Source: Nocardioides luti (GTDB lineage: Bacteria; Actinomycetota; Actinomycetes; Propionibacteriales; Nocardioidaceae). From it: a DNA stretch of 64,000 nt. The position numbers were made by a program, and so were the translations under genes. Every line of letters begins with the position of its first letter. The first letter of the stretch is position 1. A model generated the notes under the pieces. The model saw nothing but the letters and a program-made list of their open reading frames with translations. It did not search any database and had not been told where the DNA came from. The stretch is taken from positions 744,001 to 808,000 of the forward strand of contig NZ_JACKXE010000001.1 in assembly GCF_014212315.1 (NCBI RefSeq), in the 5' to 3' direction. Positions 9,131 through 18,586 of this stretch are shown here, one piece after another.

Positions 9131-10461
9131 GCCTTGCGGAGCATCTCGGCCACGAGGAACGCGAGCTCCAGCGACTGGACGCGGTTCAGGCGCGGGTCGC
9201 AGACCGACTCGTAGCGGCCGCCGAGGTCGGCCTCGAGCAGCTCCTCGCCGCCGCCGACGCACTCGGTGACGTCGTCGCCGGTGAGCTCGACGTGGACGCC
9301 GCCGGGCCAGGTGCCGAGCGAGCGGTGCACGTCGAAGAAGCCCTGGACCTCCTCGATGACGTCGTCGAAGCGACGGGTCTTGTAGCCCGAGCTCGCCTCG
9401 AAGGTGTTGCCGTGCATGGGGTCGCAGACCCAGGCGACCTCGACGCCCGCGGCGTTCACCTTCTCGACCAGGTGCGGCAGGCCGTCGCGGATCTTGCCGG
9501 CGCCGAAGCGGGTGATGAAGGTCAGCCGGCCCGGCTCGTTCTCGGGGTTGAGCTTGGCGGCCAGCGCGAGGGCGTCGTCGGGCGTCGTCGTGGGGCCGAG
9601 CTTCACGCCGATGGGGTTGCGGATGTGGCTCAGCAGCTCGACGTGGGCGTTGTCGAGCTGGCGGGTCCGCTCGCCGATCCACACGAAGTGGCCGGAGACG
9701 TCGTACGGCGTGTTCGTGCGCGAGTCCACGCGGGTCATGGCGTGCTCGTACTCGAGCACGAGCGCCTCGTGGCTGGAGTGGAAGTCGACGCGGTGGAACT
9801 CGTCGGGGTCGGCGCCGATGGCCTGCATGAAGGTCAGGGCTCGCTCGATCTCGCCGGCGATCTGCTCGTAGCGCTGGCCGACCGGTGACTCGCGGACGAA
9901 GTCGGTGTTCCAGGTGTGCACCTGGCGCAGGTCGGCGTAGCCGCCGGTGACGAACGCGCGGACGAGGTTGAGCGTCGCGGCCGAGGAGTTGTAGACGTCG
10001 ACGAGCCGCTGCGGGTCGGGCACGCGGGACTCGGGGGTGAAGTCGAAGCCGTTGACGGCGTCGCCGCGGTACGCCGGCAGCGTGACCCCGTCGCGCGTCT
10101 CGAGGTCGCTGGAGCGGGGCTTGGCGTACTGCCCCGCGATCCGGCCGACCTTCACGACGGGCACGGAGGCGGCGTAGGTCAGCACGACCGCCATCTGCAG
10201 CAGCACCCGCAGCTTGTTGCGGACGTTGTCGGCGGTGACGCCGGCGAAGGTCTCGGCGCAGTCGCCGCCCTGCAGCAGGAACGCCTCGCCGCGCGCGACG
10301 GCGGCGATCTTGGTCTTGAGGTCGTCGCACTCCCCCGCGAAGACCAGCGGCGGGGCGGTGCGCAGGCGGGCCACGGCGCCGTCGACGGCACCCCGGTCGG
10401 GGTACGTCGGCTGCTGCGCGGGTCCGAGGGCGTGCAGGGCCGCGAGGTCGGGAATGCTCAC
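9127..10461 (-). CDS. aroG: 3-deoxy-7-phosphoheptulonate synthase, class II
   Basis: A 444-residue class II (plant/mycobacterial type) DAHP synthase that condenses PEP and erythrose-4-phosphate at the entry to the shikimate pathway. The metal ligands of the class are visible: Cys in QGGDCAETF, His in DPMHGN, Glu in DDVTECVGG and Asp in CDPRLNR. The phosphate-binding segments RIAGQYAKPRS and KLGPTTTPDD are intact. The GTG start has TAGTCT 6 nt upstream and no Shine-Dalgarno, so a leaderless mRNA is likely. Length is close to other class II enzymes. Feedback sites cannot be judged from sequence alone. Confidence 0.96.
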
Positions 10462-10467
10462 CGATCC

Positions 10468-10473
10468 AGACTA
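10468..10473 (-). promoter_or_regulatory. -10 element of the DAHP synthase operon
   Basis: TAGTCT on the minus strand, 6 nt before the GTG at 10461. The spacing predicts a transcript that begins at the start codon. Confidence 0.5.
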
Positions 10474-10480
10474 CGCGGCA

Positions 10481-10512
10481 GGCGCGGTCGCCCCGAACTC
10501 GGCGACCGCGCC
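10481..10512 (-). terminator. Hairpin terminator downstream of the amino-acid permease
   Basis: Perfect 12-bp stem (GGCGCGGTCGCC / GGCGACCGCGCC) with an 8-nt loop, between the permease stop and the DAHP synthase promoter. No U-tract follows, as is usual for actinobacterial terminators. Confidence 0.65.
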
Positions 10513-10542
10513 CGAGACGCGGTGGTGACGGGTGCCCGGCCC

Positions 10543-11997
10543 TCAGTCCTCGAGGTGCTCGATGTCGCGGAAGCCGGTCTTCTTGGCGCGGACGCCGCGG
10601 TTGGTCAGCCAGGTGACGAGCCAGAGCGCGATGCCGAGGGCCAGCAGGCCGGCGGCGATCTTGTACTGGACGAAGTCCGCCTCCAGCCGGGCCCACGGGC
10701 CGAGCAGGAAGGCGCACGCCAGCGCCCCGATCACCGGGATCGCCGTCGGCGCCTTGAACCGGCCGCGCTCCGGGTCGCGGCGCAGCACCAGGCAGGCCAC
10801 GTTGACGACGGTGAAGACCGCGAGCAGCAGCAGCGACGTGGTGCCGGACAGGGCCACCACGATGGTGCTCTCGGCCTGCAGCCGGACCACCACGATCAGG
10901 GCCAGCGCCATCAGCGTGGTGAACACGATGGCGGCGTACGGCGAGCGCCGCTTGGCCGAGACCTTGCCGAGCGTGCGCGGCAGGACGTCCTGCGTGGCCA
11001 TGCCGTAGATCAGCCGGCTGGCCATCAGCATGTTGATGAGGGCGGTGTTGGCGACGGCGAAGACCGTCATGAACGGGAAGAACTTGTCGATCGGCAGGTC
11101 CGGGGCGCCGATGCGGACGACGTCGAGGAGGATGCCGGCCTCGGGGTTCTTCGGGGTGGCGATGTCGCCGGCCGGGATCACCGCGACGACGGAGACCGCC
11201 ACGAGCATGTAGATGATGACCGCGATGCCGAGGCCGGTCAGCATCATCTTCGGGAAGATCTTCTCCGGGTCCTTGGTCTCCTCGACCATGTTGACCGAGT
11301 CCTCGAAGCCGACCATCGAGAAGAACGCGATCGCGGTGGCGATCGTGACGGCCGCGAACAGCCCCTTCTCGTCGGGGTTCTCGAAGACCGTGATCCGCGA
11401 GACGTCGCCGTCGCCGCCGCCGATCGCGACGAAGCCGATGACGATGACGATCGCCAGCGCGGCCATCTCGACGATGGTCAGCAGCACGTTGAACTTCACG
11501 CTCTCCCCGACACCGCGCAGGTTGATCAGCGCGAGCACCACCATGAAGAGCAGTGCCACGATCAGCGTGGCGGCGTCACCGGTCGGCACCCCCGGGAAGA
11601 TCTCGTCGAGACCGATGAGGAGGTTGGAGGCGAGCAGGCCCGACGAGGTCGAGGCGCTCGTGATGCCCGAGCAGACCACGGTGAACGCCACGAGGAACGT
11701 GACGAAGTGGATGCCGAAGGCCTTGTGCGCGTAGAGCGCGGCCCCGGCTGCCTGGGGGTACTTCGTGACGAGCTCGAGGTAGGAGAACGCGGTCAGGGTC
11801 GCGACCGCGAAGGCCACCAGGAACGGCAGCCAGGCGATGCCGCCGACCTGTCCCGCGAGCTTGCCGGTCACGGCGTACACGCCGGATCCGAGGATGTCGC
11901 CGACGATGAAGAGCAACAGGAGCTTCGGCCCCATCACCCGCTTGAGGTCGGGCTCCGGCCCGTTGACGTCGAGGGTGTCGGTCGCGCTGCTGGCCAT
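10543..11997 (-). CDS. APC-family amino acid permease
   Basis: A 484-residue transporter with about 12-14 hydrophobic helices. The first carries GDILGSGVYAVTGKLAGQVGG, which matches the substrate/Na+ site of APC-superfamily permeases. The overall pattern (long central loops, VGFEDSVNMVEETKDP at the helix 6 region, RLIYGMATQDVLP at helix 8) is that of the basic or small amino-acid permease branch. A good Shine-Dalgarno (GGAGG, 6-nt spacing) precedes the ATG at 11997. It is a single-gene unit with its own terminator. Substrate cannot be assigned from sequence alone. Confidence 0.9.
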   Translation of the reverse strand: MASSATDTLDVNGPEPDLKRVMGPKLLLLFIVGDILGSGVYAVTGKLAGQVGGIAWLPFLVAFAVATLTAFSYLELVTKYPQAAGAALYAHKAFGIHFVTFLVAFTVVCSGITSASTSSGLLASNLLIGLDEIFPGVPTGDAATLIVALLFMVVLALINLRGVGESVKFNVLLTIVEMAALAIVIVIGFVAIGGGDGDVSRITVFENPDEKGLFAAVTIATAIAFFSMVGFEDSVNMVEETKDPEKIFPKMMLTGLGIAVIIYMLVAVSVVAVIPAGDIATPKNPEAGILLDVVRIGAPDLPIDKFFPFMTVFAVANTALINMLMASRLIYGMATQDVLPRTLGKVSAKRRSPYAAIVFTTLMALALIVVVRLQAESTIVVALSGTTSLLLLAVFTVVNVACLVLRRDPERGRFKAPTAIPVIGALACAFLLGPWARLEADFVQYKIAAGLLALGIALWLVTWLTNRGVRAKKTGFRDIEHLED

Positions 11998-12084
11998 CAG
12001 GGGCCTCCGTCTCCGAGGTGAAGGGATCGCCTCATCGTGCCAGAGAACCTGCCAACAGCCTGCCAGCAGCGGTCGGCGATCTCC

Positions 12085-13113
12085 TCAGCCGAAGAAGACC
12101 TCGGCCTCGGCGTACTCCTCGGGGCTGACCAGCTTGAGCTCGCCGGTGCCCTCGCTCAGCGGCACCCGGACGATCTTCGTGCCGCGCAGCGCCATCATCG
12201 TGCCGAAGTCCCCGTCGGCCACTGCGTCGATCGCCTGGAGGCCGAAGCGGCTGGCGAGCCAGCGGTCGAACGCCGTCGGCGTGCCGCCGCGCTGCACGTG
12301 GCCGAGCACGACCGCGCGGGCCTCGGCGCCGGTGCGCTGCTCGATCTCGGAGGCGATCCGGTCGCCGATCCCGCCGAGGCGGACGTGGCCGAAGGCGTCC
12401 TGCTCCCCCGAGACCAGCGTCATGTCGCCGCCCTCCTTCGGGACCGCGCCCTCGGAGACGACCAGGATCGGGGCGTAGTGCGACTCGAAGCGGCTCTGCA
12501 CGAGCCGGCAGACCTCCTCGATGTCGAAGGGCTGCTCCGGGATGAGCACGATGTTGGCGCCACCGGCGATGCCCGCGTGCAGGGCGATCCAGCCGGCGTG
12601 CCGGCCCATCACCTCGACGACGAGGACGCGGTGGTGCGACTCGGCGGTGGTGTGCAGCCGGTCGATGGCGTCGGTCGCGATGTTGACGGCAGTGTCGAAG
12701 CCGAAGGTGAAGTCGGTGCCGGAGAGGTCGTTGTCGATCGTCTTGGGGACGCCGACGACGTTCACGCCCAGCTCGGCGAGCTTCGTGGCGACGCCGAGGG
12801 TGTCCTCGCCGCCGATCGCGACGAGGGCGTCGACGCCGTCGCGGGCGAGGTTCTCCTTGATCCGCTCCACGCCGTTCTCGAGCGCGAAGGGGTTGGTGCG
12901 CGAGGAGCCCAGGATGGTGCCGCCGCGCGGCAGGATGCCGCGGCACTGCTGCACGCCGAGCTCCATGGTCAGCCCCTCGAGGGGGCCCTTCCACCCGTCG
13001 CGGTAGCCGACGAAGTCGAAGCCGTGCTGGCGCACGCCCTTGCGGACGACCGCCCGGATGACGGCGTTGAGTCCGGGGCAGTCCCCGCCTCCGGTGAGAA
13101 CTCCGACGCGCAT
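12085..13113 (-). CDS. pfkA: 6-phosphofructokinase with pyrophosphate-type active site
   Basis: A 342-residue PfkA-family enzyme phosphorylating fructose-6-phosphate. ATG 13113 is chosen over GTG 13119 because AGGA lies 6 nt before the ATG but abuts the GTG. The catalytic PKTIDNDL block and MGRHAGW are intact. The two residues that separate ATP from PPi enzymes are Asp104 (GGED, where ATP enzymes have Gly) and Lys124 (PKTIDND). This combination is the signature of PPi-dependent enzymes such as that of Amycolatopsis methanolica, so the enzyme is probably PPi-dependent and reversible (EC 2.7.1.90) rather than an allosteric ATP enzyme. The gene appears monocistronic. Confidence 0.93.
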   Translation of the reverse strand: MRVGVLTGGGDCPGLNAVIRAVVRKGVRQHGFDFVGYRDGWKGPLEGLTMELGVQQCRGILPRGGTILGSSRTNPFALENGVERIKENLARDGVDALVAIGGEDTLGVATKLAELGVNVVGVPKTIDNDLSGTDFTFGFDTAVNIATDAIDRLHTTAESHHRVLVVEVMGRHAGWIALHAGIAGGANIVLIPEQPFDIEEVCRLVQSRFESHYAPILVVSEGAVPKEGGDMTLVSGEQDAFGHVRLGGIGDRIASEIEQRTGAEARAVVLGHVQRGGTPTAFDRWLASRFGLQAIDAVADGDFGTMMALRGTKIVRVPLSEGTGELKLVSPEEYAEAEVFFG

Positions 13114-13209
13114 GACCACTCCTGGATTGGATCGTTCACATAAGGGCGTGACGACTGTAGTGCCCGGGCCGGTCCGCGGCCAGCACCGTTCACGGGACGA
13201 ACGGGCGGC

Positions 13210-14478
13210 TCAGGCGCCGCTGGGCTCCACGGAGCGGTTGGTGACGCGCAGGGCGGCGTCGGGCATGGTCGCGCCGAGCCGGGCGGCCAGCAGCGCCCCC
13301 AGCACCGAGATCGCGAGCATCGCCGACCAGATCTCCCAGGCGCCACGGTCGAGCAGCCAGGCGAAGGTGATCGGCGCGACGGTGCCGGCGATGCCCCAGG
13401 CGAGCTGGATGAGGGAGAGGTAGCGGCCGCGCAGCGCCTCCGGCGCGGCCTCCGCCGCGAGGGCGCTGTGCACCGGGCCGCCGAGCAGCTCGCCGGCGGT
13501 GTAGACGACCGACCCGAGGAGCAGCACGACGATCGCGAGCGCCGCCGACAACCGGCTGCCGCCCAGCAGGATGAGGAACGACCCGGCGAAGACGGCGTTG
13601 GTCAGGAGCAGGACCCGCCAGCGCACCGCGCCGGTCATCGCACGCACCACGAGACCCTGGCCGAGCCCGACCATCACCGTGTTGATCGTGAAGATCGCCC
13701 CGGTGACCCAGCCGGGCAGGTCGAGCACCGTGGTGGCGTAGACGGGCAGCGCGAAGTTCAGCACCATCATCGCCGTCGAGAAGGTGAGCTGGGCCGCGAA
13801 GAGCAGGCGGTAGGGACGGTCGCGCAGCACCACGCCCCAGGCCCCCGGGTGGGACAGGTGGCCGGTTGCGGCCGCCGTCGGCACCGCGAGCAGCAGCAGG
13901 AACGCCAGCGCGTAGGAGACGGCGTTCGCGACGACGACCGCGGCGTACGCCGTCTGCGTGCCGACCGTGATCGCGAGGCCCGAGACCAGCCCGCCCATCG
14001 CGAAGCCGACGTTGCGCAGCGCGCCGAGGAAGCCGAACCACTTCTCCCGCTCCCCCGGCAGCGCGATCGCCGCGACGATGTTGCCGTAGGAGCCCCAGAA
14101 CGCCGTGCGGCCGACCGTGACCACGACCGTCCAGACGATCAGGCCGATGAACGTGTCGGTGACGAGGTACGCCGCGAAGCCGAGCCCCTGCAGGACGTTG
14201 CCCGCGAGCAGCACCCGTTTCGCGCCGTACTGGTCGACGATGCCGCCGAGCAGCGGGCCGACCGGCAGCGCGACGGCGGAGGCCAGCGAGATCGCCGCGC
14301 CGATCTGCACGAGGCTCAGGTCGGTCGTGACGAGGAAGTACAGGATGCAGATGGGCATGAACACGCCGGAGCCCACGGCGTCGACCGCGATCGCCGCGAC
14401 GAAGCGACGATGCGTGCCGACGGAGGGGAATCCGAGACGTTCGAGCACCCGGACATCTTGCCGTCTCGACGACGTCAA
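13210..14478 (-). CDS. MFS transporter
   Basis: A 422-residue major facilitator protein with 12 predicted helices, the loop 2-3 motif GPLLGGIVDQYGAKR and a second-half counterpart. It resembles drug-efflux MFS proteins of the DHA1 type; the substrate is unknown. The TTG start at 14478 has GGAG about 10 nt upstream; GTG 14448 is an alternative. It is divergent from the DUF1028 gene, with only 59 bp between the starts. Confidence 0.88.
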   Translation of the reverse strand: MTSSRRQDVRVLERLGFPSVGTHRRFVAAIAVDAVGSGVFMPICILYFLVTTDLSLVQIGAAISLASAVALPVGPLLGGIVDQYGAKRVLLAGNVLQGLGFAAYLVTDTFIGLIVWTVVVTVGRTAFWGSYGNIVAAIALPGEREKWFGFLGALRNVGFAMGGLVSGLAITVGTQTAYAAVVVANAVSYALAFLLLLAVPTAAATGHLSHPGAWGVVLRDRPYRLLFAAQLTFSTAMMVLNFALPVYATTVLDLPGWVTGAIFTINTVMVGLGQGLVVRAMTGAVRWRVLLLTNAVFAGSFLILLGGSRLSAALAIVVLLLGSVVYTAGELLGGPVHSALAAEAAPEALRGRYLSLIQLAWGIAGTVAPITFAWLLDRGAWEIWSAMLAISVLGALLAARLGATMPDAALRVTNRSVEPSGA

Positions 14479-14525
14479 CGGGGGAATCTCCGCGATCTTC
14501 TCGCGGGCGTGCCGCGGGTCCGCAC

Positions 14526-14531
14526 TAGATT
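14526..14531 (+). promoter_or_regulatory. -10 element for DUF1028-glpK-methyltransferase genes
   Basis: TAGATT ends 6 nt before the ATG at 14538. No ribosome binding site is seen, so a leaderless transcript is predicted. Confidence 0.5.
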
Positions 14532-14537
14532 GCCGCC

Positions 14538-15392
14538 ATGACCTTCTCGATCGTCGCCCGGTCCGCTGACGGAGAGTCCTGGGGGGTCGCCGTCGCCTCG
14601 AAGTTCCTGGCCGTGGGCTCGGCGGTGCCCGCCGCGGTCGCCCAGGTCGGCGCGATCGCGACCCAGGCCGAGGCCAACGTCGCCTACAAGGGCCTGGCCC
14701 TCTCGCACCTCGACGACGGCGCGACCGCGGAGGTCTCCCTGCAGCGGCTGCTGGAGGAGGACGACGGCCGCGACCACCGCCAGGTCGGTCTCGTCGACGT
14801 CGAGGGCGGTGCCGCGACCCACACCGGGCCCGCGTGCCTGGACTGGGCGGGCGGCGTGACCGGACCCGGCTACGCCATCCAGGGCAACATCCTGGTCGGC
14901 GCCGAGGTCGTCGACGCGATGGAGGCGGCCTGGATCGCCTCCGGCGAGGACACCCCCCTGGCCCGGCGCCTTCTGGCGGCCCTGGCCGCCGGCGACGAGG
15001 CCGGCGGCGACCGGCGCGGGCGCCAGTCGGCTGCGGTCCTCGTCGTGCGCGACGGAGCGGGGTACGGCGGGCTCGACGACATCGCCGTCGACCTGCGCGT
15101 CGACGACGCGGCGACGTGCGGGGGCCGGCCGGTGGCCGAGCTGACGCGGCTCCTGGACCTGAACGACCTCTACCTCACCGCCTCGACCGAGGACGAGCAG
15201 GTGCCGGTCACCCCCGACCTGGAGCGCGAGCTCGAGGAGCGCGCGCAGGCGCTCGGCGCCCGCGACTTCCACGCCTGGGTGGGTGCCGAGAACTACGAGA
15301 TGCGGGTCGCGCCCGACGGCTCCTGGGTCGACGAGAAGGTGCTCGCCGCGCTCCGGGCCGCCGACGCCGAGCGGGACGGGGACCGGGCATGA
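14538..15392 (+). CDS. DUF1028 (Ntn-hydrolase-like) protein
   Basis: A 284-residue protein matching the DUF1028 family: MTFSIVARSADGESWGVAVASKFLAVGSAVP at the N-terminus, ATQAEANVAYKGLAL, and QGNILVGAEVVDAM. The family has an N-terminal nucleophile hydrolase-like fold with unproven activity. After about residue 210 there is a C-terminal extension (LNDLYL, FHAWVGAENYEMR, VDEKVLAALR) resembling a putative peptidoglycan-binding tail. The stop overlaps the glpK start (ATGA), so it is co-translated with glycerol kinase. The metabolic link is unclear. Confidence 0.88.
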   Translation: MTFSIVARSADGESWGVAVASKFLAVGSAVPAAVAQVGAIATQAEANVAYKGLALSHLDDGATAEVSLQRLLEEDDGRDHRQVGLVDVEGGAATHTGPACLDWAGGVTGPGYAIQGNILVGAEVVDAMEAAWIASGEDTPLARRLLAALAAGDEAGGDRRGRQSAAVLVVRDGAGYGGLDDIAVDLRVDDAATCGGRPVAELTRLLDLNDLYLTASTEDEQVPVTPDLERELEERAQALGARDFHAWVGAENYEMRVAPDGSWVDEKVLAALRAADAERDGDRA

Positions 15393-16876
15393 GCATCCTC
15401 GCGATCGACGCCGGCACGACCGGCGTGACCGCGGTCGTCGTCACGCCCGAGGGCACGATCGCGGCCAAGGGCTACCAGGAGTTCTCCCAGCACTTCCCCC
15501 GGCCCGGCTGGGTCGAGCACGCGCCGGAGGAGATCTGGCAGGCCACCCTCGAGGCCACCCGTGAGGTGCTGGGCAAGGTCGACGCGTCCGAGCTCCGCGG
15601 CATCGGCATCACCAACCAGCGCGAGACCATCCTGCTCTGGGACCGCGAGACCCTGGGCTCGCCGCGGCGCGCGATCGTCTGGCAGGACCGGCGTACGGCC
15701 GACATCTGCTCGCGGCTGCGCGACGAGGGCCACGAGGACCGCGTCCGGGAGCTGACCGGCCTGCGCCTGGACCCGTACTTCTCCGGCACGAAGCTGATGT
15801 GGCTCGCCGAGCACGAGCCGCGCACCTGGGACCTCGTTCAGTCCGGCCGCTACGCGATCGGCACCGTCGACTCCTACCTGATCGCCCGGATGACGCGCGG
15901 CACCTGGCACGTCACCGACGTCTCGAACGCCTGCCGCACCCTCCTGCTCGACCTGTCCACCGGCGACTGGTCCGACGAGCTGTGCTCGCTCTTCGGCGTC
16001 CCCCGCGACGCGCTCCCCGAGCTGGTGCCCAACTGGGGCGAGATCGCGGTCAGCGACCCGAAGTCGTTCTGCGACCTGTCGCTGCCGATCGCCGGGGTGG
16101 CCGGCGACCAGCAGTCCGCCCTGTTCGGCCAGACCTGCTTCGACGAGGGCGACTCGAAGTGCACCTACGGCACCGGGTCCTTCATCCTCACCAACACCGG
16201 CACCACGCTCGAGCGTTCCGACGCCGGGCTCCTCTCGACCGCCGCCTGGCGCTCCCCCGACGGGGTGCTGACCTACGCGCTCGAGGGGGCGATTTTCGTG
16301 ACCGGCGCGGCCGTGCAGTGGCTGCGCGACGGGCTGCAGATCGTCGGGTCGGCCGCGGAGACCGCGGCGATCGCCGCGACCGTGGACGACACCGAGGGCG
16401 TGGTGTTCGTCCCGGCGCTCACCGGGCTCGGCGCCCCGCACTGGGACCCGCACGCCCGCGGCCTGCTCATCGGCCTGACCCGCGGGACCACCCGTGGCCA
16501 CATCGTCCGCGCCACCCTCGAGGCGATCGCCTTCGAGGTCCGCGACGTGCTCGAGACGGTGCCCGGCTTCCAGCCCGGCTCCGCGTCGACCCTGCGCGTG
16601 GACGGCGGGGCGAGCGCGAACGACCTGCTCTGCCAGATCCAGGCCGACCAGGTCGGGGTCGCCGTCGAGCGGCCCAAGATCGTCGAGACCACCGCGCTCG
16701 GGGCGGCCTTCCTGGCCGGGCTGGGCACCGGCGTGTGGTCCTCGACCGACGACCTGCGCGAGACCTGGCAGCTCGACCGCCGCTTCGACCCGGCCGGCGA
16801 CCGCGCGGCCGCCGACGCCGGGCACGCACGCTGGATCGAGGCCGTCGAGCGGTCGAAGGGCTGGGCGACGCTGTAG
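15389..16876 (+). CDS. glpK: Glycerol kinase
   Basis: A 495-residue FGGY-family kinase that makes glycerol-3-phosphate from glycerol and ATP. Visible motifs: the phosphate-1 loop DAGTTG, the glycerol-binding Arg-Glu pair in TNQRETILLWD, the catalytic Asp in GVAGDQQSALFGQ, and ALTGLGAPHWDP with VDGGASAND near the C-terminus. Length agrees with bacterial GlpK. The ATG is embedded in the stop of the DUF1028 gene. No glpF or glpD is adjacent. The GTG of the following methyltransferase gene overlaps its TAG by one base. Confidence 0.97.
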   Translation: MSILAIDAGTTGVTAVVVTPEGTIAAKGYQEFSQHFPRPGWVEHAPEEIWQATLEATREVLGKVDASELRGIGITNQRETILLWDRETLGSPRRAIVWQDRRTADICSRLRDEGHEDRVRELTGLRLDPYFSGTKLMWLAEHEPRTWDLVQSGRYAIGTVDSYLIARMTRGTWHVTDVSNACRTLLLDLSTGDWSDELCSLFGVPRDALPELVPNWGEIAVSDPKSFCDLSLPIAGVAGDQQSALFGQTCFDEGDSKCTYGTGSFILTNTGTTLERSDAGLLSTAAWRSPDGVLTYALEGAIFVTGAAVQWLRDGLQIVGSAAETAAIAATVDDTEGVVFVPALTGLGAPHWDPHARGLLIGLTRGTTRGHIVRATLEAIAFEVRDVLETVPGFQPGSASTLRVDGGASANDLLCQIQADQVGVAVERPKIVETTALGAAFLAGLGTGVWSSTDDLRETWQLDRRFDPAGDRAAADAGHARWIEAVERSKGWATL

Positions 16877-17541
16877 TGCCGGCCGGCCCCTTCGACGCCG
16901 CGGGCGTGCAGCACGCCTACGACACGGTCGCCGCGGACTACGCCGCCCGGCTCCCCGACACCCGGGCGGAGACGCCGCTCGACCTGGCGATGGTCGACGC
17001 GTTCGCCGAGGCGGTGGTGGGGGCCGCAGGTGGGGACGGGCTCGTGCTCGACGCCGGCTGCGGCACCGGGCGGATGAGCCGTCACCTGGCCGGCCGCGGC
17101 CTTCGGACCGTCGGCCTGGACCTGTCGCACGGGATGGTGACGATGGCCCGCCGGGCGCAGCCCGGGACGTCGTACGTCGTGGGCGCCCTGGGGGCGCTGC
17201 CGTACGCCGACGCGAGCTTCGCCGGCGTGCTGCTGTGGTACTCCACCATCCACACGCCGCCCGACGAGCAGTCCGCCCTCCTCTCCGAGGCGGCCCGGGT
17301 GCTGCGGCCGGGTGGACACCTGCTCGTCGGCTTCCAGGCCGGGACCGGCGTGCGCGACGTGGCGCCGGCGTACCGCGCCCTCGGCCACGAGGTGGTGCTC
17401 GAGCGCCACCTCGCCTCCCCCGACGAGATGGGCACCCGGCTGGCCGACGCGGGGCTGGTCGAGGTCGCGCGACTGGTGCGCCGGGCCGTGGGGTCCGAGC
17501 GCGACGACCAGGCGGCGCTGCTCGCCCGCCGGCCCGACTGA
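16876..17541 (+). CDS. Class I SAM-dependent methyltransferase
   Basis: A 221-residue protein with the SAM-binding motif I VLDAGCGTGRMSRHL, the acidic end of strand 2 (VGLDLS), motif II-like LGALPYADASFAGVL, and LRPGGHLLVGF. It belongs to the broad methyltransferase 11/25 group and the acceptor is unknown. The GTG overlaps the TAG of glpK (TAGTG), so translation is coupled. It converges with the coiled-coil gene on the other strand, leaving only 17 bp. Confidence 0.88.
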   Translation: MPAGPFDAAGVQHAYDTVAADYAARLPDTRAETPLDLAMVDAFAEAVVGAAGGDGLVLDAGCGTGRMSRHLAGRGLRTVGLDLSHGMVTMARRAQPGTSYVVGALGALPYADASFAGVLLWYSTIHTPPDEQSALLSEAARVLRPGGHLLVGFQAGTGVRDVAPAYRALGHEVVLERHLASPDEMGTRLADAGLVEVARLVRRAVGSERDDQAALLARRPD

Positions 17542-17558
17542 CCCCGCCTGACTCCCGG

Positions 17559-18464
17559 CTAGTCCTCGAGCCGCGCCAGCGCGGTCGCGGCCGCGTCGCG
17601 CTGGGTGGTCGCGAGCGCGACGGCGTCGTCGGCCTCCGCGCGCACGTCCTCGGCGTCGGCGAGCTCGTCGTCGACCTCCTCGGCGCTGCTCTCGAGCTCG
17701 GCCAGCCGGCGGCGGAGCTCGTCGATCTCGGCCTGGAGCTGCATGCTGCGCGCCTCGAGCTCCTCGACCTCGGTCGCGGCGGCGTCGCGGGCCTGCGTCG
17801 CCTCGGCCAGGTCGGCGTCGGCCTCGTCCAGCACGGCCTGCGCGGCGGCACGCGCCTTCGCGTCCGCCTCGGGGTCGGGCACGACGTGGAGGTCGGGGCG
17901 CCCCGTCGGCTCGTCGGCTGCCGCGCGAGCCGTGGCCGCGAAGCCGAGCGCGTCCGGCAGCGCCACCGCCCCGGCCACCTCGGAGGCCTCCACCCCGGTG
18001 CTGGTCAGGGCCGCCACCAGCAGACCGCTGCGGACCGCCCGCGCGCACTCCTCGTCGACCATCGCCGCGGTCAGCGTCGCCTCGACCTGGTCCGACACCG
18101 CGGTCGTCACCTTGACGCCCAGCTCGCCGGCGAGCGCCCGCGCCCGGGTCGTCACGGCCGCGGTCAGCTGCCGCCGCTGCCGGGTCAGCGCCCGGAGCTC
18201 GTCCCCGTCGAGGTTGGCCTGGGCCTCGCGCAGGGCGGCCCCCACGGCCAGCACCTGCTCGACCTGCTCGGCCTCGTGGCGCACGAGCGCGTTGACCACC
18301 CACGCCGCGACCGACGGCTTCTTCAACGCCTTCAGCCGGGCGGCGAGGTCCTTGTCGTCGGCCTTGAGCGCCTTGGCCCGGGCGTCGCGCGTCGGCGTGA
18401 ACTCCGGTAGCCCGAGCGCGTAGAGCTCGTCGGCGATCTCGAGGAGACCCGGGTTCTCGACCAT
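17559..18464 (-). CDS. Conserved hypothetical coiled-coil protein
   Basis: A 301-residue Ala/Glu/Asp-rich protein. The N-terminal half (residues 1-160) is a helical domain with LPEFTPTRDARAKALK and PSVAAWVVNALVRH motifs. This pattern occurs in a conserved actinobacterial family of unknown function. Residues about 195-300 form a long coiled coil (ELEARSMQLQAEIDELRRRLAELE). No signal peptide or membrane segment is present. TAGGAT 6 nt before the ATG predicts a leaderless transcript. Function unknown. Confidence 0.85.
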   Translation of the reverse strand: MVENPGLLEIADELYALGLPEFTPTRDARAKALKADDKDLAARLKALKKPSVAAWVVNALVRHEAEQVEQVLAVGAALREAQANLDGDELRALTRQRRQLTAAVTTRARALAGELGVKVTTAVSDQVEATLTAAMVDEECARAVRSGLLVAALTSTGVEASEVAGAVALPDALGFAATARAAADEPTGRPDLHVVPDPEADAKARAAAQAVLDEADADLAEATQARDAAATEVEELEARSMQLQAEIDELRRRLAELESSAEEVDDELADAEDVRAEADDAVALATTQRDAAATALARLED

Positions 18465-18470
18465 CCGGGG

Positions 18471-18476
18471 ATCCTA
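18471..18476 (-). promoter_or_regulatory. -10 element for the coiled-coil protein gene
   Basis: TAGGAT on the minus strand with a 6-nt gap to the ATG at 18464. It lies next to the type B palindromic repeats. Confidence 0.5.
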
Positions 18477-18517
18477 GGTGACCCCCATCCCGGTCCGGCC
18501 GGTGGTGGCGGACCGGA

Positions 18518-18537
18518 CCGAGTCGGCGCATCTGCAG
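18518..18537 (-). repeat. Type B 20-bp repeat, inverted copy
   Basis: CCGAGTCGGCGCATCTGCAG, the exact reverse complement of the two copies at 18555 and 18587. Pairing with the nearer copy gives a 20-bp perfect stem with a 17-nt loop. Confidence 0.88.
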
Positions 18538-18554
18538 GCCCCGCGGGCTCGAGT

Positions 18555-18574
18555 CTGCAGATGCGCCGACTCGG
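18555..18574 (+). repeat. Type B 20-bp repeat, direct copy 1
   Basis: CTGCAGATGCGCCGACTCGG. The match with direct copy 2 extends to 23 bp, with GT before it and C after it. It sits between two minus-strand genes. Confidence 0.88.
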
Positions 18575-18586
18575 CACCCTCCACGT

